Shown: positions 17,350 through 26,042, numbered from the stretch's first letter. The stretch: DNA of 64,000 nt from Paenalcaligenes sp050487225 (GCF_050487225.1 NZ_JBKQGY010000003.1:372001-436000), one strand, 5' to 3'. Numbers and translations are program-made. The notes: generated from the sequence alone by a model not told the origin.

Positions 17350-17844
17350 TTACAGCAGCACAGGTTCATCCGGTAAATAATTGGGCTCGTCCGATACGGA
17401 CAGTGGTGGTGCAGCACGGCGCAAAATAGCTTCTATGTCTTCTACTGCTTGCAGCAAGCCCTCAACATAGGCTTTACGGCCAAATGCTTGCTGTAATTTA
17501 GTGCACACTGCTTGCCACTGTTCAGCGCTGGCTGTAATGCCGCGATCAGCCACGATTTCTATGTAGCGCTGATCTAACGCCAAATACAACAACACGCCAC
17601 TGTTTAGTGGCGTATCCCATACCCGTAATCGGCCAAACACTTCTAAGGCACGTAAATGGCTATCCGTCTCATGGCTAGGCATAACCGCCTCTACAGCCAA
17701 GACTAACTCACCGCTGTGCCCTTGCTCGCTGGCATGTATACGTTGTGCCACCTGATCTAGCACCTGAGCGGTGAAGTGCTTATGCCGTAGCCAATGACCT
17801 TGCACTTGCGACACGCCCATCATATTTTTCAAGATTCTTGACAT
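17350..17844 (-). CDS. TPM domain protein (cytosolic type)
   Basis: A 164-aa TPM-fold protein (TLP18.3/Psb32/MOLO-1 family) without a signal peptide. Diagnostic parts are IHASEQGHSGELVLAVEAV, VWDTPLNSGVLLYLALDQR and EIVADRGITASAEQWQAVC. An AGGAGA ribosome site follows directly after the upstream gene's stop codon, indicating tight coupling. In many proteobacteria this short TPM gene follows a LemA and a long TPM gene, as here. The domain has been linked to phosphatase activity and photosystem repair in plants; its bacterial role is not established. Confidence 0.87.
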   Translation of the reverse strand: MSRILKNMMGVSQVQGHWLRHKHFTAQVLDQVAQRIHASEQGHSGELVLAVEAVMPSHETDSHLRALEVFGRLRVWDTPLNSGVLLYLALDQRYIEIVADRGITASAEQWQAVCTKLQQAFGRKAYVEGLLQAVEDIEAILRRAAPPLSVSDEPNYLPDEPVLL

Positions 17845-17853
17845 GGGTATCTC

Positions 17854-18816
17854 CTACCAACTGCCGGAAGCACCACCGCCCCCGCTGCCGCCACCGCCTC
17901 CGCCGCCAAAACCTCCACCACCACCGAAGCCACCGCCGCCAAAACCTCCACCACCACCGAAGCCACCGCCCCCAAAACCACCACCGCCTCCGGGGAAGTT
18001 TCCGCGACCGCGTTTACGACCATGGCTGGCCAGCCCATCTAAGGCTCCGCCATATTTGGATGCTCTGCCTGCTCCGGAGCGACGCCCACCTGCGCCTATT
18101 ACGTAGCCGATAACCGAGATCAGCAACCCCACTACGGCACCGACTATGGCCAATGGCAAGCTTTCAAATACGATGAACGCAAACACGCCCGACATCAGCG
18201 CCGCTGCTGCCATAGGCATCACCAACGCAAAAAATGCCAAGGGGATGAGCACAATCACGGGGCTTTCATCGTCATCATCGCTTTGCGCTACCGGTGGCAA
18301 ACTTTCGCCACGAATTAGGCCCGCCAAACTGTCCACCCCCGCCTGTATACCGGCGGCGTAGTCGTCCTGCGCAAAGTAAGGTGTGATGTTCTCGCGAATA
18401 ATACGGCCGGACTGCAGGTCAGTAATCGCACCTTCTAGCCCATAACCTACTTCTATACGTAGACGCCTATCATCTTTAGCGACCAATAGCAGTACACCAT
18501 CGTTTACCTTTTTGCGCCCGACTTTCCAGGCATCAAACACACGCCTAGCATAGCTTTCAATGGTGTCATTACCCGTAGTAGGTACGACTAGCACAAAAAG
18601 CTGCGCGCCCTTCTCCAGCTGTAATGCTTGTAATTGCTGGCTCATGGCTTGCTGCTGAGCACTACTCAACGTACCCGTGGTATCGGTGACCCAATCATTC
18701 AGCTTAGGCACAGGCACGGTGGCGGCTTGCACCGGCAAGCACACCACCAATAGCAAAGCCATCCAGAGGCTACGCCAATAACGCAGCAAAACAGCGGGGT
18801 TACGACGCATAGTCAT
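17854..18816 (-). CDS. YgcG-type TPM domain membrane protein with Gly-rich tail
   Basis: The 320-aa protein has a Sec signal peptide (cleavage near VQAA, residue about 32). A periplasmic TPM domain follows (LNDWVTDTTGTLSSAQQQAMS, SYARRVFDAWKVGRKKVNDG, RLRIEVGYGLEGAITD), then two or three membrane segments at about residues 180-245. It ends in a low-complexity tail of Phe-Gly-Gly repeats and a final Ser-Trp. The tail is coded by a 33-bp tandem repeat. This domain order is that of YgcG-like proteins, which are regularly paired with LemA; LemA lies 13 bp upstream. The exact function is unknown. Confidence 0.9.
   Translation of the reverse strand: MTMRRNPAVLLRYWRSLWMALLLVVCLPVQAATVPVPKLNDWVTDTTGTLSSAQQQAMSQQLQALQLEKGAQLFVLVVPTTGNDTIESYARRVFDAWKVGRKKVNDGVLLLVAKDDRRLRIEVGYGLEGAITDLQSGRIIRENITPYFAQDDYAAGIQAGVDSLAGLIRGESLPPVAQSDDDDESPVIVLIPLAFFALVMPMAAAALMSGVFAFIVFESLPLAIVGAVVGLLISVIGYVIGAGGRRSGAGRASKYGGALDGLASHGRKRGRGNFPGGGGGFGGGGFGGGGGFGGGGFGGGGGFGGGGGGGSGGGGASGSW
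17908..17998. repeat. 33-bp tandem repeat coding the Gly-rich tail
   Basis: Two almost identical 33-bp units (17908-17940 and 17941-17973, one base different) are followed by a third, degenerate unit. Each unit encodes 11 residues rich in Gly with Phe. Such repeats can change length by slippage, in steps that keep the frame. Confidence 0.8.
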
Positions 18817-18829
18817 ATCCTATCAGTGA

Positions 18830-19444
18830 CTATTGAGCGGTTGCCGAGGCAGGCAAATCAAACTTCACTTCTGGATCACGGCGGATGTCGTACTCGCGGT
18901 CTACTCCGTAGTTCTCCATCACTTTGTAGCCAAACAGTTTGGCTGTTACAACAGCGGGGAACTGACGTATATACACGTTATAGGCCTGTACCGCTTCCAC
19001 ATAACGACCGCGTTCAGTAGCAATGCGGTTTTCTGTGCCTTCCAACTGCGTCATTAAGTCACGGAACAAACCATCACTTTTCAGCTGTGGATAATTTTCA
19101 GATACGGCCAACAAACGGGACAAAGCAGAAGACAACTGCCCTTGTGCTTGCTGGAAACGTTCCATCACTGCTGGGTTATCCAAATCCTCTGCCGTAATGT
19201 GAATGCTGCCTACACGTGCTCGTGCTTCGGTGACCTCCACCAACACGCTACGCTCATTCACCATATACGCATTCACGGAGCTGACCAATTTAGGCACCAA
19301 CTCAGCCCTACGCTCGTACTGATTCAGAGTTTGCGACCACGCTGCCTTGACCTGCTCATCCAAACGCTGAATTTCGTTGTACCCACAACCGCTTAGCAAC
19401 AATGCCATCGCGGAAATCAACCATAGTCGTAAAGAGTTTTTCAT
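18830..19444 (-). CDS. LemA family lipoprotein
   Basis: A 204-aa LemA protein. The N-terminus is a lipoprotein signal with lipobox LLSGCG, so the mature protein is probably tethered to membrane by its Cys. Then comes the LemA helical domain (QVKAAWSQTLNQYERRAELVPKL, AFPAV-like segment RQFPAVVTAKLFGYK). The ATG at 19444 was chosen; a GTG three codons upstream is also possible, and neither has a strong ribosome site. It is the first gene of the leftward operon LemA, TPM, TPM, DUF2868, GTPase. LemA proteins have been connected to signalling and envelope processes, without a defined mechanism. Confidence 0.9.
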   Translation of the reverse strand: MKNSLRLWLISAMALLLSGCGYNEIQRLDEQVKAAWSQTLNQYERRAELVPKLVSSVNAYMVNERSVLVEVTEARARVGSIHITAEDLDNPAVMERFQQAQGQLSSALSRLLAVSENYPQLKSDGLFRDLMTQLEGTENRIATERGRYVEAVQAYNVYIRQFPAVVTAKLFGYKVMENYGVDREYDIRRDPEVKFDLPASATAQ

Positions 19445-19644
19445 GATGCTCACACGGCAAAAAAAGTAGAGTGAAAAGAGTATCTTGAGCCGCTGTACAG
19501 AACAAGGGCTCTTTACATTGGTTATCGCTTAGCGACACATTGGCTAGGCATAAAACTCGATGATACTATGACGTAGGCTCTCTGCCTTAAGCTGTCAGTA
19601 CTTGTTTCACCGTAAACGACTACGCCAATGTTTGGCGCCACCTT

Positions 19645-20325
19645 ATGATTTCTGCAATCCTCTGCGATGTAGAAGGCACCACGACAGACCTTGCCTTTGT
19701 GCATCAGACCTTGTCTCCCTATGCGAGACGCCATATCGCCAATTTCCTGCGGCAGCAGCACGCACAACCCGCCGTGAAAAGCGCGCTACTCGCGCTGCGT
19801 ACCGAGGCTGATTTACCGTTAGCCGGACTAGATAGGCTCATCGCCGAACTGCTGCACTATATAGATATAGATAAGCCCTCTCCTGTACTCAAACAACTAC
19901 AGGCCATGATTTGGGCAGAGGGTTATATCAGTGGGCAGTTCACGGGGCATATTTACGAAGATGCCTATGAGCAAATCAAACGCTGGCACAACGCAGGGAA
20001 AGCCGTGTACCTGTACTCGTCTAGCTCCATTGCCGCACAAGAGCTACTGTTTGGCCACAGTGACCATGGCAATGTACTGCCGCTCATCAATGGGCATTTT
20101 GATAGTTCAGTAGGCTCTAAACGGGATAGCGACTCCTATCGGAACATTCGCGAAACCTTAGGCATCCCAGCCGAACAATTGTTATATGTGTCTGCCGTAC
20201 ATCAAGAGCTAGACGCGGCTCGCCAAGACGGCTGGCATACGGTACAAATCAGTCGCCAATCGCCAGACCGCCGCAGCACCCACACTCAGGTCAACACATT
20301 TCTAGAGATACATACGGCCCCCTAG
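19645..20325 (+). CDS. mtnC: Acireductone synthase (enolase-phosphatase E1) homologue
   Basis: The 226-aa protein has the E1 architecture of the HAD superfamily. Motif I reads LCDVEGTTTDLAFVH (Asp8, Glu10), the motif II region is SSSSIAAQELLFG, the motif III lysine is Lys159 in VGSKRDSDSY, and the conserved tail is ELDAARQDGW. E1 converts the diketo intermediate of the methionine salvage pathway to acireductone. Motif IV, normally LSD with a metal-binding Asp, reads VSAVHQEL here, with Ala184 in place of the Asp. No other methionine salvage gene is in the window. It is either a divergent but active E1 or a repurposed/inactive homologue. Confidence 0.82.
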   Translation: MISAILCDVEGTTTDLAFVHQTLSPYARRHIANFLRQQHAQPAVKSALLALRTEADLPLAGLDRLIAELLHYIDIDKPSPVLKQLQAMIWAEGYISGQFTGHIYEDAYEQIKRWHNAGKAVYLYSSSSIAAQELLFGHSDHGNVLPLINGHFDSSVGSKRDSDSYRNIRETLGIPAEQLLYVSAVHQELDAARQDGWHTVQISRQSPDRRSTHTQVNTFLEIHTAP

Positions 20326-20497
20326 ATAGCGCCATGCTGTACCCACCCAGCGCTGTACTGTATGGTGCTGGCTTCAGCTTTGTGTATTTTTGTTATTTTT
20401 ACAGGTTATCACTGCTTTCAGGGATATCCGAGCGCCTTGTTTTAGGCCATAGTGAAGTCACTTGCTGTTCCCAGACATTTTCTTGAAAGCTGCTCTT

Positions 20498-21202
20498 ATG
20501 TCTCCTTCTGCTCCCATCGCCACAGAATCCACGCTACCTGCCCCCGTGCTGATTGTGGAAGACGATAACTTAGTCCAACACAGACTAGACCTTATCTTGC
20601 AACAACTGGGCTATACCTCAGATGCCTTAATCTTTGCCGCTAGCCTAGCCGAAGCACGCGCTAGACTGGCTGAGCATCCGGTGGCGTTAGCGTTGGTTGA
20701 TTTGGGATTGCCTGATGGGAACGGTCTAGATCTTATTGCTGAGTTATCTGCCGCAGATCCTTCCTTAGGGATTTTGGTGATTTCTGCATGGAGCACCGAA
20801 GACGCTATCTTGGCGGCATTACGCGCTGGCGCTACAGGGTATGTGCTGAAAGAGCGTGAAGATGTAGAGGTGGCCTTGTCCATACGCAGCGTGCTGCGTG
20901 GCGGTGCGCCCATTGATCCATTCATGGCCAGACGTATCATTGCCGAGCTACAACCCTCGCCCGCACAAGTGGTCGCCACCCCACCAGAACCTTCACAAAC
21001 AGCGAACTCCACGCTCACCGCACGAGAACAGGAAATACTGCAGTTGGTAGCCGACGGCCTGACCAATCGCGAAATAGCTGAAAAACTCGAGTTATCCCGA
21101 TTCACCGTAGAATGCCACGTGAAGCATATCTACCGTAAACTAGCGGTGTCTTCCCGCACCCGCGCTGTCGTTAAAGCACGATCACAGGGGCTGCTTTCCT
21201 AA
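20498..21202 (+). CDS. LuxR/FixJ family response regulator
   Basis: A 234-aa regulator. The N-terminal receiver domain has acidic pocket residues in VLIVEDDN, the phospho-acceptor Asp68 in LVDLGLPDGNG, Thr/Ser near VISAWS, and the lysine in YVLKERED. The C-terminal LuxR helix-turn-helix reads LTAREQEILQLVADGLTNREIAEKL. The start chosen is ATG 20498; an upstream TTG at 20462 is less likely. The sensor kinase gene begins 18 bp downstream, so the two form a two-component operon. Target genes are not apparent. Confidence 0.92.
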   Translation: MSPSAPIATESTLPAPVLIVEDDNLVQHRLDLILQQLGYTSDALIFAASLAEARARLAEHPVALALVDLGLPDGNGLDLIAELSAADPSLGILVISAWSTEDAILAALRAGATGYVLKEREDVEVALSIRSVLRGGAPIDPFMARRIIAELQPSPAQVVATPPEPSQTANSTLTAREQEILQLVADGLTNREIAEKLELSRFTVECHVKHIYRKLAVSSRTRAVVKARSQGLLS

Positions 21203-21220
21203 CACGCCGACTTTTCACGT

Positions 21221-23146
21221 ATGGGTCTCACCTACCGCAGCATGCTCGCTACCTTGCTTCGCCACTGCTGCAGCGTGATCACTCTGTGGCTAGGATTGTG
21301 TGTACTGATTGCTCCAGCGCAAGCGCAAACTCAGCCCCATAACACCTGTGAACCTAGACTCATCGCGGTAGAAGTCGCTCAGGCAGTAGGTGAGCCCTTA
21401 TCACCACCGCCTGAAGACGGTTGGCACGCAACGACTCTGCCCGACAAAAACTGGGCTAGCCGCTGGCCCGCCTACCGAGGTAATGCCTGGTACAAGCTGC
21501 AGTGGCAAAACCCCAACTGCGATAACCACCCCCTCGCTTTACACATTAGCTCTCTGGGTGTGGCGGGCGCTGTATTTTTAAACCACTCTTTGCTCTGGCG
21601 AGACGCTAACCTTAGTGAACCGTTATCACGCAGCATCGGTATCCCACGTTATTGGGTACTACCCGATGCCCTGTTAAAACCCGGCTTAAATACCATCTGG
21701 ATATGGGTAAGCGGCGCGACTACACAGTTCACAGGATTGCAGTACATAGAGCTAGGCACTCTCCCTACCGTCCTAGCCACACAACGCGCTTCATGGTGGC
21801 AAAACCAAGCCTTACTGTTACTTAACTTGGGCGTCACAGGCGTATTAGGGACACTGGCCTTCTTTATCTGGTTACGTCGTCGCAACGAACAAAGCTATGG
21901 GTTATACGCACTGCAAGGCCTGCTGTGGGTGTTGTATTGTTCATTACAGATGCGACACGAAACGGGCCCTCTGTTTAGCGATTCACTGCAATTATCCAGA
22001 GTAAACATCTTACTGTTCTTCAGTTTTATTCTGAGTTTTGCTTTGTTTGTGTGGAGCTTTGGCAATTACAAACACATCAAAAAGTTGAGCATTGCGGCCA
22101 TAGCCCTGTTTGGCCTTGCTACCCCTGTAGTGCTGCTTGCCTCACCTACAACTGCCCCCTTGGTACTCTTTGCCGTATTTTTCATTGCCCTGATCGTCTT
22201 TTGGGGCACATGCGTACTTTTCCCCATACGAGCATGGCGTAACAAACAGGCTGAACAACGATGGCTATCACTGTGCTTACTGGCTTATTTAGCAACCAGT
22301 GTGTACGACACCCTGACCATATTAGGGCTGTCTTCCTCTGGACATTTGTACTCCGCTTACACCAGCCTACTCACCATGTTGTTCATGTCAGCGTTGCTAA
22401 GCTGGCGTTTGGTGAACACCATGCGTCGTATTGAACAGTTCAATAAAGAGCTTACCCACAGCGTCGCTGAAGCCAGAGAAGAACTGCGAGACACACTAGC
22501 ACGCAAGCATGAACTGGCACTGAACAACTCTAGGCTGCAAGAGCGCTTGCATATTGCCCAAGATTTACACGATGGGCTGGGCAGTTCATTAATACGTTCT
22601 ATGGCGATGATTGAGCAGCAGAAAACGCCACTACCCAACCAACAGTTTCTCTCTATTCTGAAACTATTGCGGGATGACTTACGCCAGCTCATTGATGCAG
22701 GGGCCAGCGCCAAACTGGATGTACCCGAATTACCATCCACATGGATTGCCCCCCTGCGTTATCGCTTTGGGAATTTGTTTGATTCCCTAGATATCAAGGC
22801 CGATTGGGTCATTGGCCCACAGTGGGATCCACGCCCCTCACCCTTGCAGGTTCTGGCTTTAACCCGACTGGTGGAAGAAGCCCTCACCAACGTCGTCAAA
22901 CACAGCCATGCCACGCACCTGAACATTATCTTGCAACAACCCGATGACCACACGTTGCGGCTCATCATTGAAGATAATGGCATAGGCTTTGATGTGGATG
23001 CCGTGCAAACAGCCGGTCTTAGCATAGGTATGCGCAGCATGGCCAATCGTATGCAGCATATAGGCGCCACCTTGCATGTGCAGTCACGACCCGGTCATAC
23101 GTGTTTGGAAGTATTACTACCGTTGAATGCGGCCAGCGCCAAATAG
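21221..23146 (+). CDS. Sensor histidine kinase, 7TM type (NarX/DesK-like HisKA_3)
   Basis: A 641-aa inner-membrane kinase. A signal peptide (to about residue 36, AQAQ) is followed by a periplasmic beta-sandwich-like sensor region, then about seven membrane helices (residues 190-405) in the manner of 7TMR-DISM receptors. The kinase core has phospho-acceptor His450 in QDLHDGLGSSLI (HisKA_3), the N-box LVEEALTNVVKHSHA and the G1 box EDNGIGFD. It should phosphorylate the response regulator encoded 18 bp upstream. The ligand is unknown; the sandwich domain often binds carbohydrate-like or small ligands. Confidence 0.9.
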   Translation: MGLTYRSMLATLLRHCCSVITLWLGLCVLIAPAQAQTQPHNTCEPRLIAVEVAQAVGEPLSPPPEDGWHATTLPDKNWASRWPAYRGNAWYKLQWQNPNCDNHPLALHISSLGVAGAVFLNHSLLWRDANLSEPLSRSIGIPRYWVLPDALLKPGLNTIWIWVSGATTQFTGLQYIELGTLPTVLATQRASWWQNQALLLLNLGVTGVLGTLAFFIWLRRRNEQSYGLYALQGLLWVLYCSLQMRHETGPLFSDSLQLSRVNILLFFSFILSFALFVWSFGNYKHIKKLSIAAIALFGLATPVVLLASPTTAPLVLFAVFFIALIVFWGTCVLFPIRAWRNKQAEQRWLSLCLLAYLATSVYDTLTILGLSSSGHLYSAYTSLLTMLFMSALLSWRLVNTMRRIEQFNKELTHSVAEAREELRDTLARKHELALNNSRLQERLHIAQDLHDGLGSSLIRSMAMIEQQKTPLPNQQFLSILKLLRDDLRQLIDAGASAKLDVPELPSTWIAPLRYRFGNLFDSLDIKADWVIGPQWDPRPSPLQVLALTRLVEEALTNVVKHSHATHLNIILQQPDDHTLRLIIEDNGIGFDVDAVQTAGLSIGMRSMANRMQHIGATLHVQSRPGHTCLEVLLPLNAASAK

Positions 23147-23172
23147 CCTGAAACAGGTACTACTGCGGCAAT

Positions 23173-23201
23173 TCCACACCGCGGACTGAACACGTTATAA
23201 T
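23173..23201 (+). promoter_or_regulatory. Sigma-70 promoter of rhlE
   Basis: A perfect TATAAT (23196-23201) lies 17 bp after TCCACA (23173-23178, 4 of 6 matches to TTGACA). It predicts a start near 23208 and a 5' leader of about 118 nt. Confidence 0.55.
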
Positions 23202-23207
23202 TTATGC

Positions 23208-23325
23208 TTCTCTACGCGTTCTTACCAATTACAACGCGCTACTGTCAGGCCATTTAGTGCGCCTGGTTTATCTACCTGCTTGTCACTGACCTGGATTGGT
23301 ATTGCCCTGAAAGCAATAAGGTTGG
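23208..23325 (+). promoter_or_regulatory. Structured 5' leader of rhlE
   Basis: Three perfect short stems occur in order: CGCGTT/AACGCG (23215-23220, 23233-23238), CAGGC/GCCTG (23246-23250, 23261-23265) and TATTGC/GCAATA (23300-23305, 23313-23318). The last one touches the AAGG ribosome site. Long structured leaders control cold-induced RNA helicases in other bacteria; here the role is inferred. Confidence 0.45.
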
Positions 23326-24666
23326 TTGCTGGAAACTCTCTTGAATTCTGACACTACTTTCGCCTCATTAGGATTGGCCGCCCCTTTGTTGCAGGCTATC
23401 ACTGATGCAGGCTATACCCACCCTACGCCCATTCAAGCCCAGGCTATTCCACATGTGATGACAGGTGGCGATTTGCTCGCCGCCGCGCAAACGGGTACGG
23501 GTAAAACAGCCGGTTTTACGCTGCCTATTCTGCATCGTTTGTTGACCCAACCCGCGCCCAAACTACAACCCGGCTCACCCCGCGTTGTGATTCTGACCCC
23601 TACCCGCGAATTAGCGGCACAGGTAGAAGAATCCGTACGTTTATACGGTGCGCATAGCCGCATTCGCTCACTGGTGCTGTTTGGTGGTGTGAACATCAAC
23701 CCCCAAATCCGTGCGCTGCAAAAACCCGTGGACTTGGTTGTTGCCACACCTGGCCGCTTGTTGGATCACTGCGGTCAAAAAACCATCGATTTGTCTCGTA
23801 CTGAAACCTTGGTACTAGACGAAGCCGACCGCATGCTAGACATGGGCTTTATCCGCGATATTCGTCGCGTGCTCGCCTTGATGCCTAAACAGCGTCAAAA
23901 CCTGCTGTTCTCGGCCACCTTCTCGTCTGAGATTCGTGCGCTAGCACACCAAATTCTGAAAGACCCTATCGAGGTCTCGGTTGCCCCGCGCAACACCACC
24001 GCCGAACGCATCACACAAAACGTGGTGCTGACTGAGCAAAGCCATAAACGTGAGCTGATCAGCCACATCATCCGTGAAAGCGGTTGGCACCAAGTCTTGG
24101 TGTTCTGCCGTACTAAACATGGTGCCAATAGACTGGCCGAGAAACTGAGCAAAGATGGCCTCAATGCAGCCGCTCTACACGGCAACAAGAGCCAATCTGC
24201 CCGTACCCGTGCGTTGGATGGGTTCAAAAGCGGTAAGGTCGTAGTGCTAGTTGCCACCGACATTGCTGCTCGTGGTATTGATATTGACCAGTTGCCCTAC
24301 GTGATCAACTTTGAGCTGCCACAAGTACCTGAAGATTACGTACACCGTATTGGCCGTACAGGCCGTGCAGGCAGCGATGGCTTGGCACTGTCTTTGGTAG
24401 ATCGTACCGAAAGCCGCATGTTGCAAACCATCGAGAAGATGATCAATCAGGATATCCCTCGTATTGAGTTCCCTGACTTCAAACCTCCAGTACGCAGTGC
24501 AGCAACCGAAGAACGTAGCCGCCCTGCTCGCCCAGAGCGCGAACGTGATCGCCCCCGTAGCAATCAACGCCGATCGGCTCCGCGCCAAGGTCAAGGCAAG
24601 CCTCAAGGCCAAGGTAAACCAGCAGGCCAGCGTCGTCCACGACGCCCCGCCAACACGGCTTCCTGA
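23326..24666 (+). CDS. rhlE: DEAD-box ATP-dependent RNA helicase RhlE
   Basis: The 446-aa protein has all DEAD-box motifs: Q motif (FASLGL...PTPIQAQAI), motif I AQTGTGKT, Ia PTRELAAQ, II VLDEADRML, III SAT, V ATDIAARGIDI, VI HRIGRTGRAG. A basic Arg/Gly/Gln-rich tail closes it, as in RhlE. No in-frame ATG precedes the Q motif: a stop codon stands at 23317-23319, so translation must start at a TTG (23326 or 23341) or CTG. AAGG precedes the first. It unwinds RNA in ribosome assembly or decay. A strong terminator follows. Confidence 0.94.
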   Translation: MLETLLNSDTTFASLGLAAPLLQAITDAGYTHPTPIQAQAIPHVMTGGDLLAAAQTGTGKTAGFTLPILHRLLTQPAPKLQPGSPRVVILTPTRELAAQVEESVRLYGAHSRIRSLVLFGGVNINPQIRALQKPVDLVVATPGRLLDHCGQKTIDLSRTETLVLDEADRMLDMGFIRDIRRVLALMPKQRQNLLFSATFSSEIRALAHQILKDPIEVSVAPRNTTAERITQNVVLTEQSHKRELISHIIRESGWHQVLVFCRTKHGANRLAEKLSKDGLNAAALHGNKSQSARTRALDGFKSGKVVVLVATDIAARGIDIDQLPYVINFELPQVPEDYVHRIGRTGRAGSDGLALSLVDRTESRMLQTIEKMINQDIPRIEFPDFKPPVRSAATEERSRPARPERERDRPRSNQRRSAPRQGQGKPQGQGKPAGQRRPRRPANTAS

Positions 24667-24701
24667 CCCTAGGGATTTACCCTTTACTGCATGAGTACGC
24701 T

Positions 24702-24726
24702 AACACGCCCCATTTTGGGGCGTGTT
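24702..24726 (+). terminator. Terminator of rhlE
   Basis: AACACGCCCC and GGGGCGTGTT form a 10-bp stem with a 5-base loop, followed by a short T-containing stretch. The A/T ends make it usable from both sides. Confidence 0.7.
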
Positions 24727-24789
24727 TCGTTGTGCGCCGCATCATCACTGCCTTTAGCGCTAAAAACTGCACTGCGACTAAAGTTTTAT

Positions 24790-24842
24790 CTCAAAAGTGG
24801 ACCCCTGCTTTTGAGCCTAAATGGCTCTATGTCATGTCCACT
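24790..24842 (+). promoter_or_regulatory. Overlapping inverted repeats upstream of polyamine-type ABC operon
   Basis: Three overlapping pairings are possible: CTCAAAAG/CTTTTGAG (24790-24797, 24808-24815), AGTGGAC/GTCCACT (24796-24802, 24836-24842) and GAGCC/GGCTC (24812-24816, 24822-24826). The first excludes the other two. This is either a compound operator or a switching RNA leader. No known riboswitch was recognised. Confidence 0.4.
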
Positions 24843-24903
24843 GGCTTCACTTATATTGCCCCTTATTAAAAGATCAAAACGAGACAAATAAGGAGACCAA
24901 TCA

Positions 24904-25989
24904 GTGTCCACACGACCACTGGTGCGCTTTGAGCAGGTACAAAAATCCTATGACGGCGAGACATTTGTAGTTAAAGATCTCAATCTGGATATTCAGCAAG
25001 GAGAGTTCCTTTCCCTGCTTGGACCTTCCGGGTCTGGTAAAACCACCTGTTTAATGATGTTGGCGGGGTTTGAATACCCCACAACGGGCAACATCTATTT
25101 AGACCAACAAAACATCAACCGCGTCCCGCCTCACCAGCGCAATATAGGGATGGTGTTTCAGAACTACGCTCTGTTCCCCCACATGACTGTGGAAAAGAAC
25201 TTGGAGTACCCCCTCAAAGTTCGCCGCTTACCGGCATCTGAACGTAAAGCCAAAGTACGCAAAGCACTGGAAATGGTGCAAATGGAGGCGTTTGCAAAAC
25301 GTTATCCCGCTCAAATGTCGGGCGGTCAGCAACAACGTATTGCACTCGCGCGTGCTCTGGTGTTTGAACCTAAGCTGGTATTGATGGATGAACCCTTGGG
25401 CGCATTGGATAAGCAATTACGCGAACACATGCAGTTGGAACTCAAAGCACTGCATCAATCGCTGGGCATCACCTTTGTATACGTTACCCACGATCAAAGC
25501 GAAGCCCTAACGATGTCGGATCGCGTCGCCGTATTTAACGACGGCATTATCCAGCAGATTTCGTCGGTAAATACCTTATACGAAGCACCACAAAACCCAT
25601 TCGTAGCAAGCTTTGTGGGTGATAACAACCTGTTGACCGGCACGGTATCGCAGGCCGACGGCGACATGTGCCAGATCACACTGGGCAACAATAGCGTGAT
25701 CCACGGGTTGAACGTTAACCACGCCTCTGCTGGACAAGCCGCTGTGTTGAGCATACGCCCTGAACGCATTCAGATCATGGCCGAGCCCACTCACAACTGC
25801 CTACAGGCACAAATCACCAACACCGTGTACTTGGGCGACCACGTACGCTTGATCTGCAAAACCCATGATCAGCAAGAGATCAGTATCAAACAGCAGATCA
25901 GTCAATTGTCCTCAGATACCAGTCTTGCTCCGGGCGCATGGCTATCACTACAACTACCCTCAGCCTTTGCCCGCGTTTTTACCGCCTGA
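24904..25989 (+). CDS. Polyamine-type ABC transporter, ATP-binding protein
   Basis: A 361-aa PotA-like ATPase: Walker A GPSGSGKTT, Q-loop VFQNYALFPHMTV, signature MSGGQQQRIALARAL, Walker B LVLMDEPLGALD, H-loop VTHDQ, and a C-terminal TOBE-type domain (ending LPSAFARVF). The start is a GTG at 24904 with AAGGAG at good spacing. It is the first gene of an operon with a binding protein and two permeases. Similarity in order and size is to spermidine/putrescine importers (PotABCD), but related systems carry other substrates, so the solute is inferred. Confidence 0.93.
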   Translation: MSTRPLVRFEQVQKSYDGETFVVKDLNLDIQQGEFLSLLGPSGSGKTTCLMMLAGFEYPTTGNIYLDQQNINRVPPHQRNIGMVFQNYALFPHMTVEKNLEYPLKVRRLPASERKAKVRKALEMVQMEAFAKRYPAQMSGGQQQRIALARALVFEPKLVLMDEPLGALDKQLREHMQLELKALHQSLGITFVYVTHDQSEALTMSDRVAVFNDGIIQQISSVNTLYEAPQNPFVASFVGDNNLLTGTVSQADGDMCQITLGNNSVIHGLNVNHASAGQAAVLSIRPERIQIMAEPTHNCLQAQITNTVYLGDHVRLICKTHDQQEISIKQQISQLSSDTSLAPGAWLSLQLPSAFARVFTA

Positions 25990-26042
25990 GTCACCCTCAG
26001 TAGCAGCAGTACATCCTATACCTAGATATAACGGAGACAACC

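Noticed and set aside
17908..17998. Possible CRISPR or other repeat array
   Set aside because: Units are directly adjacent without spacers and in frame within a coding gene.
17838..18113. Proline-rich frames opposite the Gly-rich tail
   Set aside because: They are the complement of the glycine-coding repeat; no gene evidence.
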